From NCBI GenBank assembly GCA_022009995.1, contig CP091734.1:558001-622000 (forward strand): 64,000 bases of DNA, written 5' to 3'. Both the position numbers and the translations under genes were made by a program. Below, one piece after another: positions 57,236 through 64,000 of the stretch (position 1 is its first letter; the number at the start of each line of letters is the position of its first letter). Source of the DNA: Clostridiales bacterium. GTDB taxonomy: Bacteria; Bacillota; Clostridia; Christensenellales; CAG-917. The notes beneath the pieces were generated by a model, which ran no database searches, was not told the origin of the DNA, and saw only the letters and a program-made list of their open reading frames with translations.

Positions 57236-58564
57236 TTATTTTCTGAAAGGTTTTTCGTATTTTTCTTCCCATTTCGAAAAGTCGGCTTCGTCGTAATATT
57301 TGGGCATATTCGACGCGGTCTTACATTCTTTCTTCATCTTTTGCAAAAGCACGGCAAGATTCAGAAGAAGTGGAAGTTTTTTGATTCCCTTTACGGCGGC
57401 TTGCGCCATTTCCGCGGGCGACATGACGATCATATGCCCCGCGCTCGCTTCGATCAGGACTTTCCTTGAAACCACGCCTTTGCCGAGCAGGAAGTCAACG
57501 TCGCCTTTTTTGCTGTTCAGAAGCCAGTTTTTCATCATATCGACGGCGGCGTGCTTTCCGCCGATTTCTTTCATAAACCTTGCCTGATAGCGATAAAGAT
57601 TTTCAACTGAAAACGGGTTTTCGGTGACCGGGGAAGAGATGACGTCCGAAAGCATTTTGCCGGCTTTCATACCGCTTGCCATACCGCTTCCCAGCATAGG
57701 AATGGTCATACACGCGCTGTCACCGAGCAGGGCGTATCCGTTTGCGACGAAACGCGACAAGGGGTGGCGTACGGGGATTTGCAGAAGTTGTCCGCCCGTG
57801 ACGATTTTATCGCCCACGATTTCGTTGTCGCGGCGGATATCGGCAAGGGCGTTTTCGTAGGTTTTGTCGGACATTTCGCCGACGCGGCCGATAAGGACGT
57901 CTGCTTGTTTTTCGTCGTGGGACAGCGTGCACCAGGATATGCCGCGTTCGTTGATATGTTTAAGGTACGCGCGGTTCGTGTACTTCGGGCGCGCCGTGTT
58001 TTCGGGGCGATTGAAGAAAGTGCGCCTTACGATGAAAGTGTCGTTTTTGTCGACGTTTCTCGTGATTTTCAAAGATTCGGGCAGGCTCTTTCTGACGGCG
58101 GAATTTACGCCGCCGCAATCGACGACAAGCCCCGCCGGCACGACTTCGCCGTTTTCAAGTTCCGCGCCCAGAACGACGTCGTTTTCGACAATGGCGCGCT
58201 TTACCGGGGTTTCGTAAAACACCTTCACGCCGGCACATTCTGCGCGCGACAAAAGCCACGCGTTGAACGGACGACGATATATCGCCATATCAAGTTGGTC
58301 GTCGGGCAAATCCATAAGGACGTTTACGCCTTTTTCGGGCGGCACGAACGTCCAGTTTCTTTTTCTCGTGTAAATCTCCTTTGGGGGAAGGGGCATGCCG
58401 ACTTCTTCAAAGGTTTCTTCAACCATATCGTCGGTCCAGTCGTACGCGACGTCGCATTGTTTTTTCGCCTCGTACACTGTAACGTCAAAGCCGGCGTTTC
58501 TTGCAAACGCGGCAAAAACAAGCCCCGTCTGGTTTGCGCCGACAACGATGATGTTTTTATTCAT
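57236..58564 (-). CDS. FAD-dependent oxidoreductase, geranylgeranyl-reductase-like (second paralogue)
   Basis: A 442-residue flavoprotein of the GR2/geranylgeranyl-reductase type. The FAD loop is IVVGANQTGLVFAAFAR (ANQTG instead of GxGxxG), the second FAD motif is NGYALLGDSACMTIPMLGSG, and LVVDCGGVNSAVRKSLP replaces the usual DG motif. Clearly paralogous to the next gene: DVLIGRVGEMSDKTYENALA and FMKEIGGKHAAVDMM have direct counterparts. The C-terminal region (KLPLLLNLAVLLQKMKKE) may contact membrane. The substrate is unknown, possibly a polyprenyl lipid. Confidence 0.75.
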   Translation of the reverse strand: MNKNIIVVGANQTGLVFAAFARNAGFDVTVYEAKKQCDVAYDWTDDMVEETFEEVGMPLPPKEIYTRKRNWTFVPPEKGVNVLMDLPDDQLDMAIYRRPFNAWLLSRAECAGVKVFYETPVKRAIVENDVVLGAELENGEVVPAGLVVDCGGVNSAVRKSLPESLKITRNVDKNDTFIVRRTFFNRPENTARPKYTNRAYLKHINERGISWCTLSHDEKQADVLIGRVGEMSDKTYENALADIRRDNEIVGDKIVTGGQLLQIPVRHPLSRFVANGYALLGDSACMTIPMLGSGMASGMKAGKMLSDVISSPVTENPFSVENLYRYQARFMKEIGGKHAAVDMMKNWLLNSKKGDVDFLLGKGVVSRKVLIEASAGHMIVMSPAEMAQAAVKGIKKLPLLLNLAVLLQKMKKECKTASNMPKYYDEADFSKWEEKYEKPFRK

Positions 58565-58608
58565 AATCTCCTCCGTACCGCATAAAACGCAAGTTTACGC
58601 GTCGATTT

Positions 58609-59913
58609 TTATTTATTAAACGGCTTATCGTACTTTTTCCGCCACTTTTCAAATTCCTTTTCATCAAAACGCGGCGGCATTTTCGTGGCGTGAGATACAA
58701 CGCACGCCGCTTTTATTGAGACGCCGAAAAGTGTTTTCCACAGCGAAAAACACTTGAAAGGAAGAACAAGGAAACTTTTGACAAGTCGCTTTGCGCTTCC
58801 GCCCGACACGACCGACACCAACCCTTCCATAACGCCCGATTTCACAAGGTCGTCAATTTCGTTGCCGCGGCTTAAAAGCAGCTTGTTTTTGACAAGTTCG
58901 ATCGCGGCGTGTTTTCCGCCGATTTCGCGCATAAATTTCAACTGATAGCGATAAAGATTTTTCTTTGAAAAAGGTTCTTTGTCGGCACTCGTCACGGCGT
59001 CGGCAAGCATTTTTGCGGCTTTCAGTCCGCTTCCGATTCCGCTTCCGATTATGGGGATTGTCATGCACGCGCTGTTGCCGAGCAGTACGTATCCGTTTGC
59101 AACGATATTCGAAAGGGGACGGCGCGCGGGGATTTCAAAAATTACGTCGCCGCCGGAAACCTTGTCGCCGATGACGGGATTGTCTTCTTTTAAGTCGGCA
59201 ATGGCGTTTTCGTAGGTTTCGTCCGAAAGACTGCCGATTCTGCCGACAAGGACGTCCGAGGTTTCGTCGTCCTTTTTCAAAAAGCACCGGGAAATGCCGT
59301 TTTCGTTTTTGTGTTTAAGATATACTTTTTTGGGATGCTCGGGACGCGGACAGTTTTCGGGACGCGCGAAAAATTCTCTTTTCACAAAAAGCTTGTCGTT
59401 TGCGCTCACTTCGTTTTGGATTTGGAAAATTTGCGGTAAGGAACGTCTAACAAGCGAGTTCACACCGCCGCAGTCGACGACAAGGTCGCATTCAAAAGTT
59501 TCGCCGTTTGAGAACTCCACGCCGTAAACGACGTCGCCGTCGGTAAGTGCGCGCGTGACGCACGCGTCGAAATATAATTCGACACCTTCCGGAAGAAGGG
59601 AAGTAAGCCATTCGTTAAGTCCGCGCCGCGACACGTTTATGTCAGGTTCTTCTTCGTTCTTAGGGACGAAGACGGGGTTGCGCCCGGGCGGGACGAAAGT
59701 CAGACTCCCCGTGCGGGTAAAAATATCGTTTGGGGGAAAGGGTAATCCGACCTCTTTGAAAACGGACGGAGAAATATCGTCCGTCCATTCGTACGCCGCG
59801 TTTTCACGGCTGTTTTTTTCAAATACAAAAACAGAAAAGCCTTGTTCCGAAAACAACTTTGCGGCAAACAAACCCGTTTGATTCGCGCCGATTATCGCAA
59901 CCGTACCTTTCAT
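58609..59913 (-). CDS. FAD-dependent oxidoreductase, geranylgeranyl-reductase-like (first paralogue)
   Basis: A 434-residue partner of the following gene with the same layout: AIIGANQTGLFAAKLF, YEWTDDISPSVFKEVGLPFP, LVVDCGGVNSLVRRSLP, DVLVGRIGSLSDETYENAIA, NGYVLLGNSACMTIPIIGSG (GNSAC where the paralogue has GDSAC), and FMREIGGKHAAIELVKN. Both end in an EKW/EKWRKKYDKPF tail. The pair arose by tandem duplication and has diverged, so the two may act on different substrates or as a heteromer. 44 bases separate them; the XRE-cupin gene precedes this one by 23 bases. Confidence 0.75.
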   Translation of the reverse strand: MKGTVAIIGANQTGLFAAKLFSEQGFSVFVFEKNSRENAAYEWTDDISPSVFKEVGLPFPPNDIFTRTGSLTFVPPGRNPVFVPKNEEEPDINVSRRGLNEWLTSLLPEGVELYFDACVTRALTDGDVVYGVEFSNGETFECDLVVDCGGVNSLVRRSLPQIFQIQNEVSANDKLFVKREFFARPENCPRPEHPKKVYLKHKNENGISRCFLKKDDETSDVLVGRIGSLSDETYENAIADLKEDNPVIGDKVSGGDVIFEIPARRPLSNIVANGYVLLGNSACMTIPIIGSGIGSGLKAAKMLADAVTSADKEPFSKKNLYRYQLKFMREIGGKHAAIELVKNKLLLSRGNEIDDLVKSGVMEGLVSVVSGGSAKRLVKSFLVLPFKCFSLWKTLFGVSIKAACVVSHATKMPPRFDEKEFEKWRKKYDKPFNK

Positions 59914-59936
59914 ATTTCACCCCTTATCTCTTTTGC

Positions 59937-60500
59937 TCATTTTGCCATAACGATTGCAAGGAACACGCATTTTCCGCCGCCCGTCGCAATCATTCCGTGC
60001 GGGTTTCCGCTGTCGTAATACAAGCAGTCGCCTGCGTGCAGAATTTCGATATTGCCGTTTATGTTGCATTTCAGGCTACCTTCCAGGATAAAGTCGAGTT
60101 CCTGTCCCTTATGGCTGGAAAGGTGAATTTCCTTGTCCTGTTCTTCCTCGATATACGGGGCGGTAACGACAAACGGCTCCGCAATGCGGTTTTTCATATA
60201 TTGCGCGACGTGCAGATACTCAAACCCTTCGCGACGTTTCAGTTTCATTCCGTAGCCCGCGCGCACGATGGAATATTCCGACAGGTTCGGCGATTTTCCA
60301 AGCAGCAATTCCGTGATGTCGATGCCGAGTTTTTTCGCGCAGTTATAAAGCAGGGTAAAGGTGAAGTCCTTTTTGCCCGATTCGTAGGCGATATATTCGT
60401 TTTCCGAAATGCCCGCGCATTCCGCCATTTCCGCCGTGGAAATTTCTTCCATTTCGCGGATACCTTTGAGCCTTTCGGCGATTTCTTGAATTTCTTTCAT
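59937..60500 (-). CDS. XRE-family transcriptional regulator with cupin domain
   Basis: A 187-residue regulator. N-terminal helix-turn-helix (TAEMAECAGISENEYIAYES), and a C-terminal cupin (about residues 105-180) with the two conserved parts HKGQELDFILEGSLKCNING and LHAGDCLYYDSGNPHGM. HTH-cupin proteins of this type sense small acids or metabolites and control adjacent metabolic genes. First gene of the leftward operon with the two FAD reductases, so it probably controls them. Confidence 0.88.
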   Translation of the reverse strand: MKEIQEIAERLKGIREMEEISTAEMAECAGISENEYIAYESGKKDFTFTLLYNCAKKLGIDITELLLGKSPNLSEYSIVRAGYGMKLKRREGFEYLHVAQYMKNRIAEPFVVTAPYIEEEQDKEIHLSSHKGQELDFILEGSLKCNINGNIEILHAGDCLYYDSGNPHGMIATGGGKCVFLAIVMAK

Positions 60501-60584
60501 ACGCTACCTCTTTTTATCTATTGTAAAATAAACGAACGGCGGTGTCAAACGATTTATAAAATCGTCAGGTCGAAGAATTTGCTG

Positions 60585-60788
60585 TATGCCAACAGATAAT
60601 AATACGAACTTAGGTTTTACGCCGTGTTTTTGACTAATACTGCGTTACGTTCACGGCTTATACGGTAAAGTATTAAGCCGCTCGCGTGCCTTGTCTTATT
60701 CTAAAAACACGACGGAAAACTTGTTTACAACCGAAAGCGCCGAAATATCGGCGTTTTGGCAACGTTCGTATTATTATCCGTTGGCATT
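60585..60788. repeat. Family B MITE-like element, copy B1
   Basis: About 204 bp. The left end TATGCCAACAGATAATAATA plus CGAAC and the right end GTTCGTATTATTATCCGTTG plus GCAT are inverted repeats with one mismatch over 24 bases. Inside are nested palindromes CGTGTTTTT...AAAAACACG and CGCCGAAATATCGGCG. The interior matches B2 at 46.2 kb. It has no coding capacity, and no target-site duplication is obvious. Confidence 0.78.
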
Positions 60789-60944
60789 CCCCGAAAATAA
60801 GCCGCAGCCGTTCCCGTTTTCGCCGATAAGCACGGCAAGCGTCGAAGCAAACAGTACGATAAGTTCCGTCCCCGCGATTTCGCCGTCGCGGCCGAACAGC
60901 ACCATTATTATGAACAGGTACAAAACCCAGTTGTCGTCAAACAT
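60774..60944 (-). CDS. Small membrane protein whose 3' end lies in repeat B1
   Basis: A 56-residue protein starting MFDDNWVLYLFIIMVLFGRD, with two hydrophobic segments (VLYLFIIMVLF and LIVLFASTLAVLIG) and a Gly/Asn-rich tail. AAGGGGG stands five bases before the ATG, a strong ribosome site. The last residues (NANG) and the double TAA stop come from the terminal inverted repeat of B1. Family not recognised; similar short hydrophobic proteins with acidic starts are common in Clostridia. Confidence 0.6.
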   Translation of the reverse strand: MFDDNWVLYLFIIMVLFGRDGEIAGTELIVLFASTLAVLIGENGNGCGLFSGNANG

Positions 60945-61059
60945 ATTTTCCCCCTTTTGAAAATCTCTTAAATATACAATATGCGACAAAATGAGATAAA
61001 TTTACCCAAAACCGCGGTTTTCTTTTAAGGTATAATCGGTGTGAACAAAGGGGGAAGCC

Positions 61060-61392
61060 ATGCCGCTTATCGATAATAAAACGCAAGTCAAGGTCAGATA
61101 TTATCTGCCCGACAACGCCGTCCTTACCGAGCTTTCGGATTTGTTTTCGGTTTTGTCGGACAGTACCCGCATAAAAATCCTTTCGGCAATCTGCATTTCC
61201 GAAATGTGCGTCGGGGATTTGTCGGAAATGCTCGATATGAATCAGACGACAGTATCGCATCAGCTCAAAATTCTGCGCTCCACGGGCGTCGTTACGGCGC
61301 GCCGCGACGGAAAAACGATATATTATTCGCTCGCAAATATGATAATTCCCGAAATTATGCGTTTCGGAACGCTTTATCTTGGGTATTATTAA
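61060..61392 (+). CDS. ArsR-family winged-helix transcriptional regulator
   Basis: A 110-residue ArsR/SmtB repressor: LSDSTRIKILSAICISEMCV, then GDLSEMLDMNQTTVSHQLKI and the wing TARRDGKTIYYSLAN. The alpha-3 site is EMCVGDL with one Cys, not the ELCVCDL metal pair, so arsenic or cadmium sensing at that site is doubtful. TATAAT at 61031-61036 is a likely -10. It is flanked by family B ends and has no adjacent metal transporter; the target is unknown. Confidence 0.85.
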   Translation: MPLIDNKTQVKVRYYLPDNAVLTELSDLFSVLSDSTRIKILSAICISEMCVGDLSEMLDMNQTTVSHQLKILRSTGVVTARRDGKTIYYSLANMIIPEIMRFGTLYLGYY

Positions 61393-61395
61393 AAG

Positions 61396-61429
61396 TATGC
61401 CAACAGATAATAATATGAACGTTGGCATA
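61396..61429. repeat. Family B terminal repeat, copy B3 (collapsed)
   Basis: TATGCCAACAGATAATAATA plus TGAAC, followed directly by GTTGGCATA. It appears to be the two ends of a family B element with the interior lost. It lies three bases after the ArsR stop. Confidence 0.6.
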
Positions 61430-61475
61430 AAACCGCCCCGAAAACCCGCCCGATAACCAAATTTTCCCGTTTCTG

Positions 61476-61505
61476 TTGACACGGGGGCGAAATTTCGGTT
61501 ATACT
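61476..61505 (+). promoter_or_regulatory. Promoter of the HU gene
   Basis: TTGACA at 61476-61481, 18-base spacer, TATACT at 61500-61505. Confidence 0.8.
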
Positions 61506-61540
61506 GTTTTCAGGCAATTAGCCAATAACGGAGGATAACT

Positions 61541-61813
61541 ATGAATAAAAACGAATTTGTCGGCGCAGTCGCCGCGAAAGCAAACATCTCACAGGCGGCA
61601 GCAAAAGAAGCCGTCGACGCCGCTCTTCAAGTCATTGCGGAAGCGTTGAAAGACAACAACGACGTCGCCCTTGTCGGCTTCGGTACGTTCAAAGCAAAAG
61701 AAACCGCCGCAAGAATGGGCGTTAACCCCAAAACCGGCGAAGCAATCGAAATCTCCGCAAAGAAGACCGTTGCTTTCAAACCCGGCAAAAACCTGCTTGA
61801 AGACATCAGATAA
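61541..61813 (+). CDS. hup: DNA-binding protein HU
   Basis: A 90-residue nucleoid protein: MNKNEFVGAVAAKANISQAA, the DVALVGFGTFKAKETAARMG arm region with NPKTGEAIEI and the closing KTVAFKPGKNLLEDI. GGAGG precedes the ATG. It has its own promoter and terminator. Confidence 0.97.
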   Translation: MNKNEFVGAVAAKANISQAAAKEAVDAALQVIAEALKDNNDVALVGFGTFKAKETAARMGVNPKTGEAIEISAKKTVAFKPGKNLLEDIR

Positions 61814-61828
61814 TTGTTGAAAAAGAAT

Positions 61829-61860
61829 AACCCTTCGGTCCGCCCGAAGGGTTGTTTTTT
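61829..61860 (+). terminator. Intrinsic terminator of the HU gene
   Basis: AACCCTTCGG/CCGAAGGGTT stem followed by G and six Ts. Confidence 0.92.
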
Positions 61861-61902
61861 GTCGTGTTTCAAAATAAACCGCTTATAACTGCGTTTAATC
61901 GG

Positions 61903-61933
61903 TTCAGTCGGGTAGTGCCACTACCCAACTGAA
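61903..61933. promoter_or_regulatory. 31-bp near-perfect palindrome of unknown function
   Basis: TTCAGT, C, GGGTAGTG, centre C, CACTACCC, A, ACTGAA: fourteen paired bases per arm and a single-base centre. The centre is too tight for a good RNA hairpin, so a protein-binding operator or cruciform is more likely. The rest of 61861-62056 is A/T-rich with nothing recognisable. Confidence 0.5.
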
Positions 61934-62056
61934 AAAACGCGCGCTGATTTTACAACAATTTTTAGACAAGTGTCGGGAAAATTTTTGGAAAATTAGCAAA
62001 ATATCGTAAAAAAAGACAAAAAATATGTCAAATTATCGTTTTTCCCCCAAAAAACC

Positions 62057-62085
62057 TTGACGGCTTTTTGCTGCCGCGGTAAACT
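62057..62085 (+). promoter_or_regulatory. Promoter of the surface lipoprotein operon
   Basis: TTGACG at 62057-62062, 17 bases, TAAACT at 62080-62085. Confidence 0.55.
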
Positions 62086-62127
62086 AATTAAAGTTTACGG
62101 ACAGAAAATGGTCAGAAGCAGGGGAAA

Positions 62128-63627
62128 ATGAAGGGGAGAAAGAAAATTTTGCTGCTCGCGTTGTTCGCGGTGGCAACACTTGTGTTTTCGGCTTGTTCCA
62201 AGACACAGACAAATAACGACTTTTCTGTCGGCGGTATCGTAAAAACGGACGCCGATTTTTTTGAGATTTCAATTCTTGTCAACGGCACAAAAACAGATTA
62301 TTCGCTTGATTCAAGCGGATGTTTCAACCTTTCCCATCTTAAAAGCGGCGACGTAATCACGTTTTCAAAGGAAGGATATTCTTTCAATTCCTACACGGTG
62401 GGAGGCTTTTCCGTGGACGGCATTGAAATCGTCGGGACGAAGTGCCGGTACGACGTGCTTACTTTCTTTGACGAAAATTACGGGACGGTTACGGGCGCGG
62501 GAAAGTACGAGTACGGCGAAACCGCAACTCTTTCTTTAACCCCAGCAAATCATTTTGAAATCGACGGGATTTACGAAAAAGACAACCTTGTGTCATCAAC
62601 CGGCGAATACTCGTTCACGGTAACGGACGATCGCGTTTTCGTCGTTAAGTTTTCAAAAAAGAAGTATCCGATAACAATTGAAAAGACAGACGAAGCGTGC
62701 GTGGTCGAGGCGCCCGAAAACGCGGCGTTCGGCGAAGAAATCACGGTTTCCGCAAGCGACGACGAAAACTTTGTTTTTGCATATTTTGAGATTGACGGGA
62801 CGAAATATTACGATAAAACCCTAAAACTTACGATTGAATCCGAAAACACAAAAATAAACGCGGTGTTTTTGAAAAGACTTTCAAAGCCCGAAATATCTTT
62901 TGACGGAAGAAGTATTTCGGTTGTCAAAGGTGAAAACGCAAAAAGGTGCGAAGTGTTTATCGACGGTGAATTTTTGTTTAATACTACTTCCGGAGGGAGG
63001 TTTTCCCTTGCGGATTACAATGTGTCGGACGGCGCGCACAACGTGCTTGTAAAAGTTGCGGGCGACGGCTTCGGCGAGAACGAAAGCGCAATAAATATAA
63101 ATTACGTCCGCCCGTACGATACGCCGAAAAACGTCGGTATGCTCATCGAAGAAGACAAGGTTTATTTTGTTTTTCAACAGGTGCTTGCGGCAAGCGGTTA
63201 CGAAATCTTTATGAACGGGCAAAAGGTTGAAACGCCACCGGACAAAAAGTCTTCGGGCGAAAGCATACTTGTCCGAGTCGATACGCTTTTCACAGAGAAC
63301 GGCACATATGCTTTTTCCGTCCGCGCGACGGGCGACCGCCCCGAAAGCGATATGTCCGACGCTTCGGAATATACCTTCAAAGGCACGCTTTCCGCGCCCG
63401 TTGCAAAAATCGAAAACGGCGTTCTGACCGTTTCCCACGAAAAGGACGTGAAATTCCTTGTCGAAATCAACGGCGTCAACGTCGCGGACAAGCTTGACGG
63501 AAACAAGTCGCTTGCGTTATCCGACGTGCTGGAAAAGGGCGCAACCACGGCAAAAATCAAGATCACGGCCATGCTTGACGGCTATAAGCCGAGTTCGGTC
63601 GAAATTATATATAATGCGGAGGAATAA
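62128..63627 (+). CDS. Surface lipoprotein with fibronectin/Ig-like modules
   Basis: A 499-residue lipoprotein; the signal peptide ends in FSACSK. Beta-sandwich modules follow. An InlB-like block (YDVLTFFDENYGTVTGAGKY, typical FDxNxG/Y pattern) lies near residue 110 with a second repeat near 190, and fibronectin-type modules (RPYDTPKNVGMLIEEDKVYF, GYEIFMNGQKVETP, GTYAFSVRATGDRPESDMSD) lie near residues 335-420. The frame is intact. AGGGG precedes the ATG. It is followed by a related exported protein three bases later. Confidence 0.75.
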   Translation: MKGRKKILLLALFAVATLVFSACSKTQTNNDFSVGGIVKTDADFFEISILVNGTKTDYSLDSSGCFNLSHLKSGDVITFSKEGYSFNSYTVGGFSVDGIEIVGTKCRYDVLTFFDENYGTVTGAGKYEYGETATLSLTPANHFEIDGIYEKDNLVSSTGEYSFTVTDDRVFVVKFSKKKYPITIEKTDEACVVEAPENAAFGEEITVSASDDENFVFAYFEIDGTKYYDKTLKLTIESENTKINAVFLKRLSKPEISFDGRSISVVKGENAKRCEVFIDGEFLFNTTSGGRFSLADYNVSDGAHNVLVKVAGDGFGENESAININYVRPYDTPKNVGMLIEEDKVYFVFQQVLAASGYEIFMNGQKVETPPDKKSSGESILVRVDTLFTENGTYAFSVRATGDRPESDMSDASEYTFKGTLSAPVAKIENGVLTVSHEKDVKFLVEINGVNVADKLDGNKSLALSDVLEKGATTAKIKITAMLDGYKPSSVEIIYNAEE

Positions 63628-63630
63628 AAA

Positions 63631-64000
63631 ATGAAAAAAGTAATCGCGGCGGTGGTGTTTATGCTGCTTGTCGCCGTCTTTGCGCAGTTTGGCGCAAGCG
63701 ACGTTGCTTTTGCAAACGACGGCAAAACGATGCCGCCGGAAAATCTTTCCGTCACCGTGCGTGACGGGAATTATTATTTGACCTTTGAAAACGTCCCCTA
63801 CAACAACGGGTACGAAGTCGTTGTAAACGGAACGGCGACCGTTGTCGAAAAGGACATAACGACGGTGCTGATTAACGTCGAAAGCGGCAGCGAATTTTCG
63901 GTAAAGATAAGGACGATTTGCGCCGACGAAACGCGCACGTCCGACTTTTACGAAACCACGCTCGTTATCGGTCGCGCGCTTGACGCGCCCGAAAATCTTA
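63631..64000 (+). CDS. Exported protein with fibronectin-like modules (cut by window end)
   Basis: First 123 codons. Signal peptide VIAAVVFMLLVAVFAQFG with likely cleavage after VAFA, then a module NLSVTVRDGNYYLTFENVPY and GYEVVVNGTATVVE that repeats the pattern of the preceding lipoprotein. GGAGG stands nine bases before the ATG. It lies three bases after the lipoprotein stop, so the two form an operon. The protein continues beyond the window. Confidence 0.75.
   Translation, partial: MKKVIAAVVFMLLVAVFAQFGASDVAFANDGKTMPPENLSVTVRDGNYYLTFENVPYNNGYEVVVNGTATVVEKDITTVLINVESGSEFSVKIRTICADETRTSDFYETTLVIGRALDAPENL

Overview
The window looks like the replication-origin neighbourhood of an endospore-forming, low-to-moderate GC member of the Bacillota (Clostridia-like). 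Lineage cannot be fixed more finely from the sequence alone. The evidence is the set of chromosomal landmarks (dnaA, dnaN, recF, gyrB, gyrA, parB, rsmG, rpmH, rnpA, yidD, yidC, jag, mnmE, mnmG), sporulation genes (yabP, yabQ, a yyaC-type spore protease, sigH), a RemB-like protein, LuxS, a cysteine T-box and type III glutamine synthetase. No rRNA, tRNA, CRISPR, phage or transposase gene was seen.

Layout. 1-6.0 kb: alaS, a Ppx/GppA phosphatase, yabP-yabQ and a transglutaminase-like lipoprotein. 6.1-8.9 kb: mrnC-rlmB-sigH and rpsF-ssb-rpsR. 9.1-13.9 kb (minus strand): proS-ung-ktrB-ktrA. 14.1-19.0 kb: a PTS IIC-like permease and the pair glnN plus a degenerate M28-peptidase paralogue. 19.1-21.4 kb: T-box-cysE-cysS. 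21.5-29.6 kb: accessory surface proteins (a roughly 1,000-residue repeat protein, an intact membrane M28 peptidase, a Cthe_2159-type beta-helix lipoprotein) separated by dense repeats. 29.8-38.8 kb: gyrA, gyrB and remB leftward, recF, dnaA and dnaN rightward. 38.9-45.2 kb: a GyrI-like protein, parB, rsmG, an MFS transporter, mtnN-luxS and a cluster of parS sites and DnaA boxes. 45.2-47.3 kb: a gene-poor stretch with strong strand bias. 47.4-53.5 kb: rpmH-rnpA-yidD-yidC-jag-mnmE-mnmG. 53.6-64 kb: a CvpA-like protein, yyaC, ftsH, an XRE-cupin/FAD-reductase operon, ArsR, HU and two surface proteins, the last cut by the window end.

The origin itself most probably lies near 44.6-45.3 kb rather than next to dnaA. 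Two perfect DnaA boxes and four parS sites sit there, and the plus strand changes abruptly from A/C-rich to G/T-rich across the small tfoX-like gene.

Two things matter for anyone using this annotation. First, I count 34 frame breaks in 23 genes, nearly all one-base indels in short homopolymers and many in essential genes (alaS, proS, gyrA, dnaA, yidC, ftsH). I read them as sequencing or assembly errors, so genes are given at full reconstructed extent. Second, the intergenic spaces carry three repeat families with no transposase in view. Family A is a palindromic core of about 105 bp that sits inside the loop of a different palindrome at each site, usually straddling a stop codon. Family B is a roughly 200 bp element bounded at its best copy by 24-base inverted ends. 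Family C is a multi-hairpin unit with covarying stems. One family B copy contains a family A core exactly where the other B copy has an empty palindrome.
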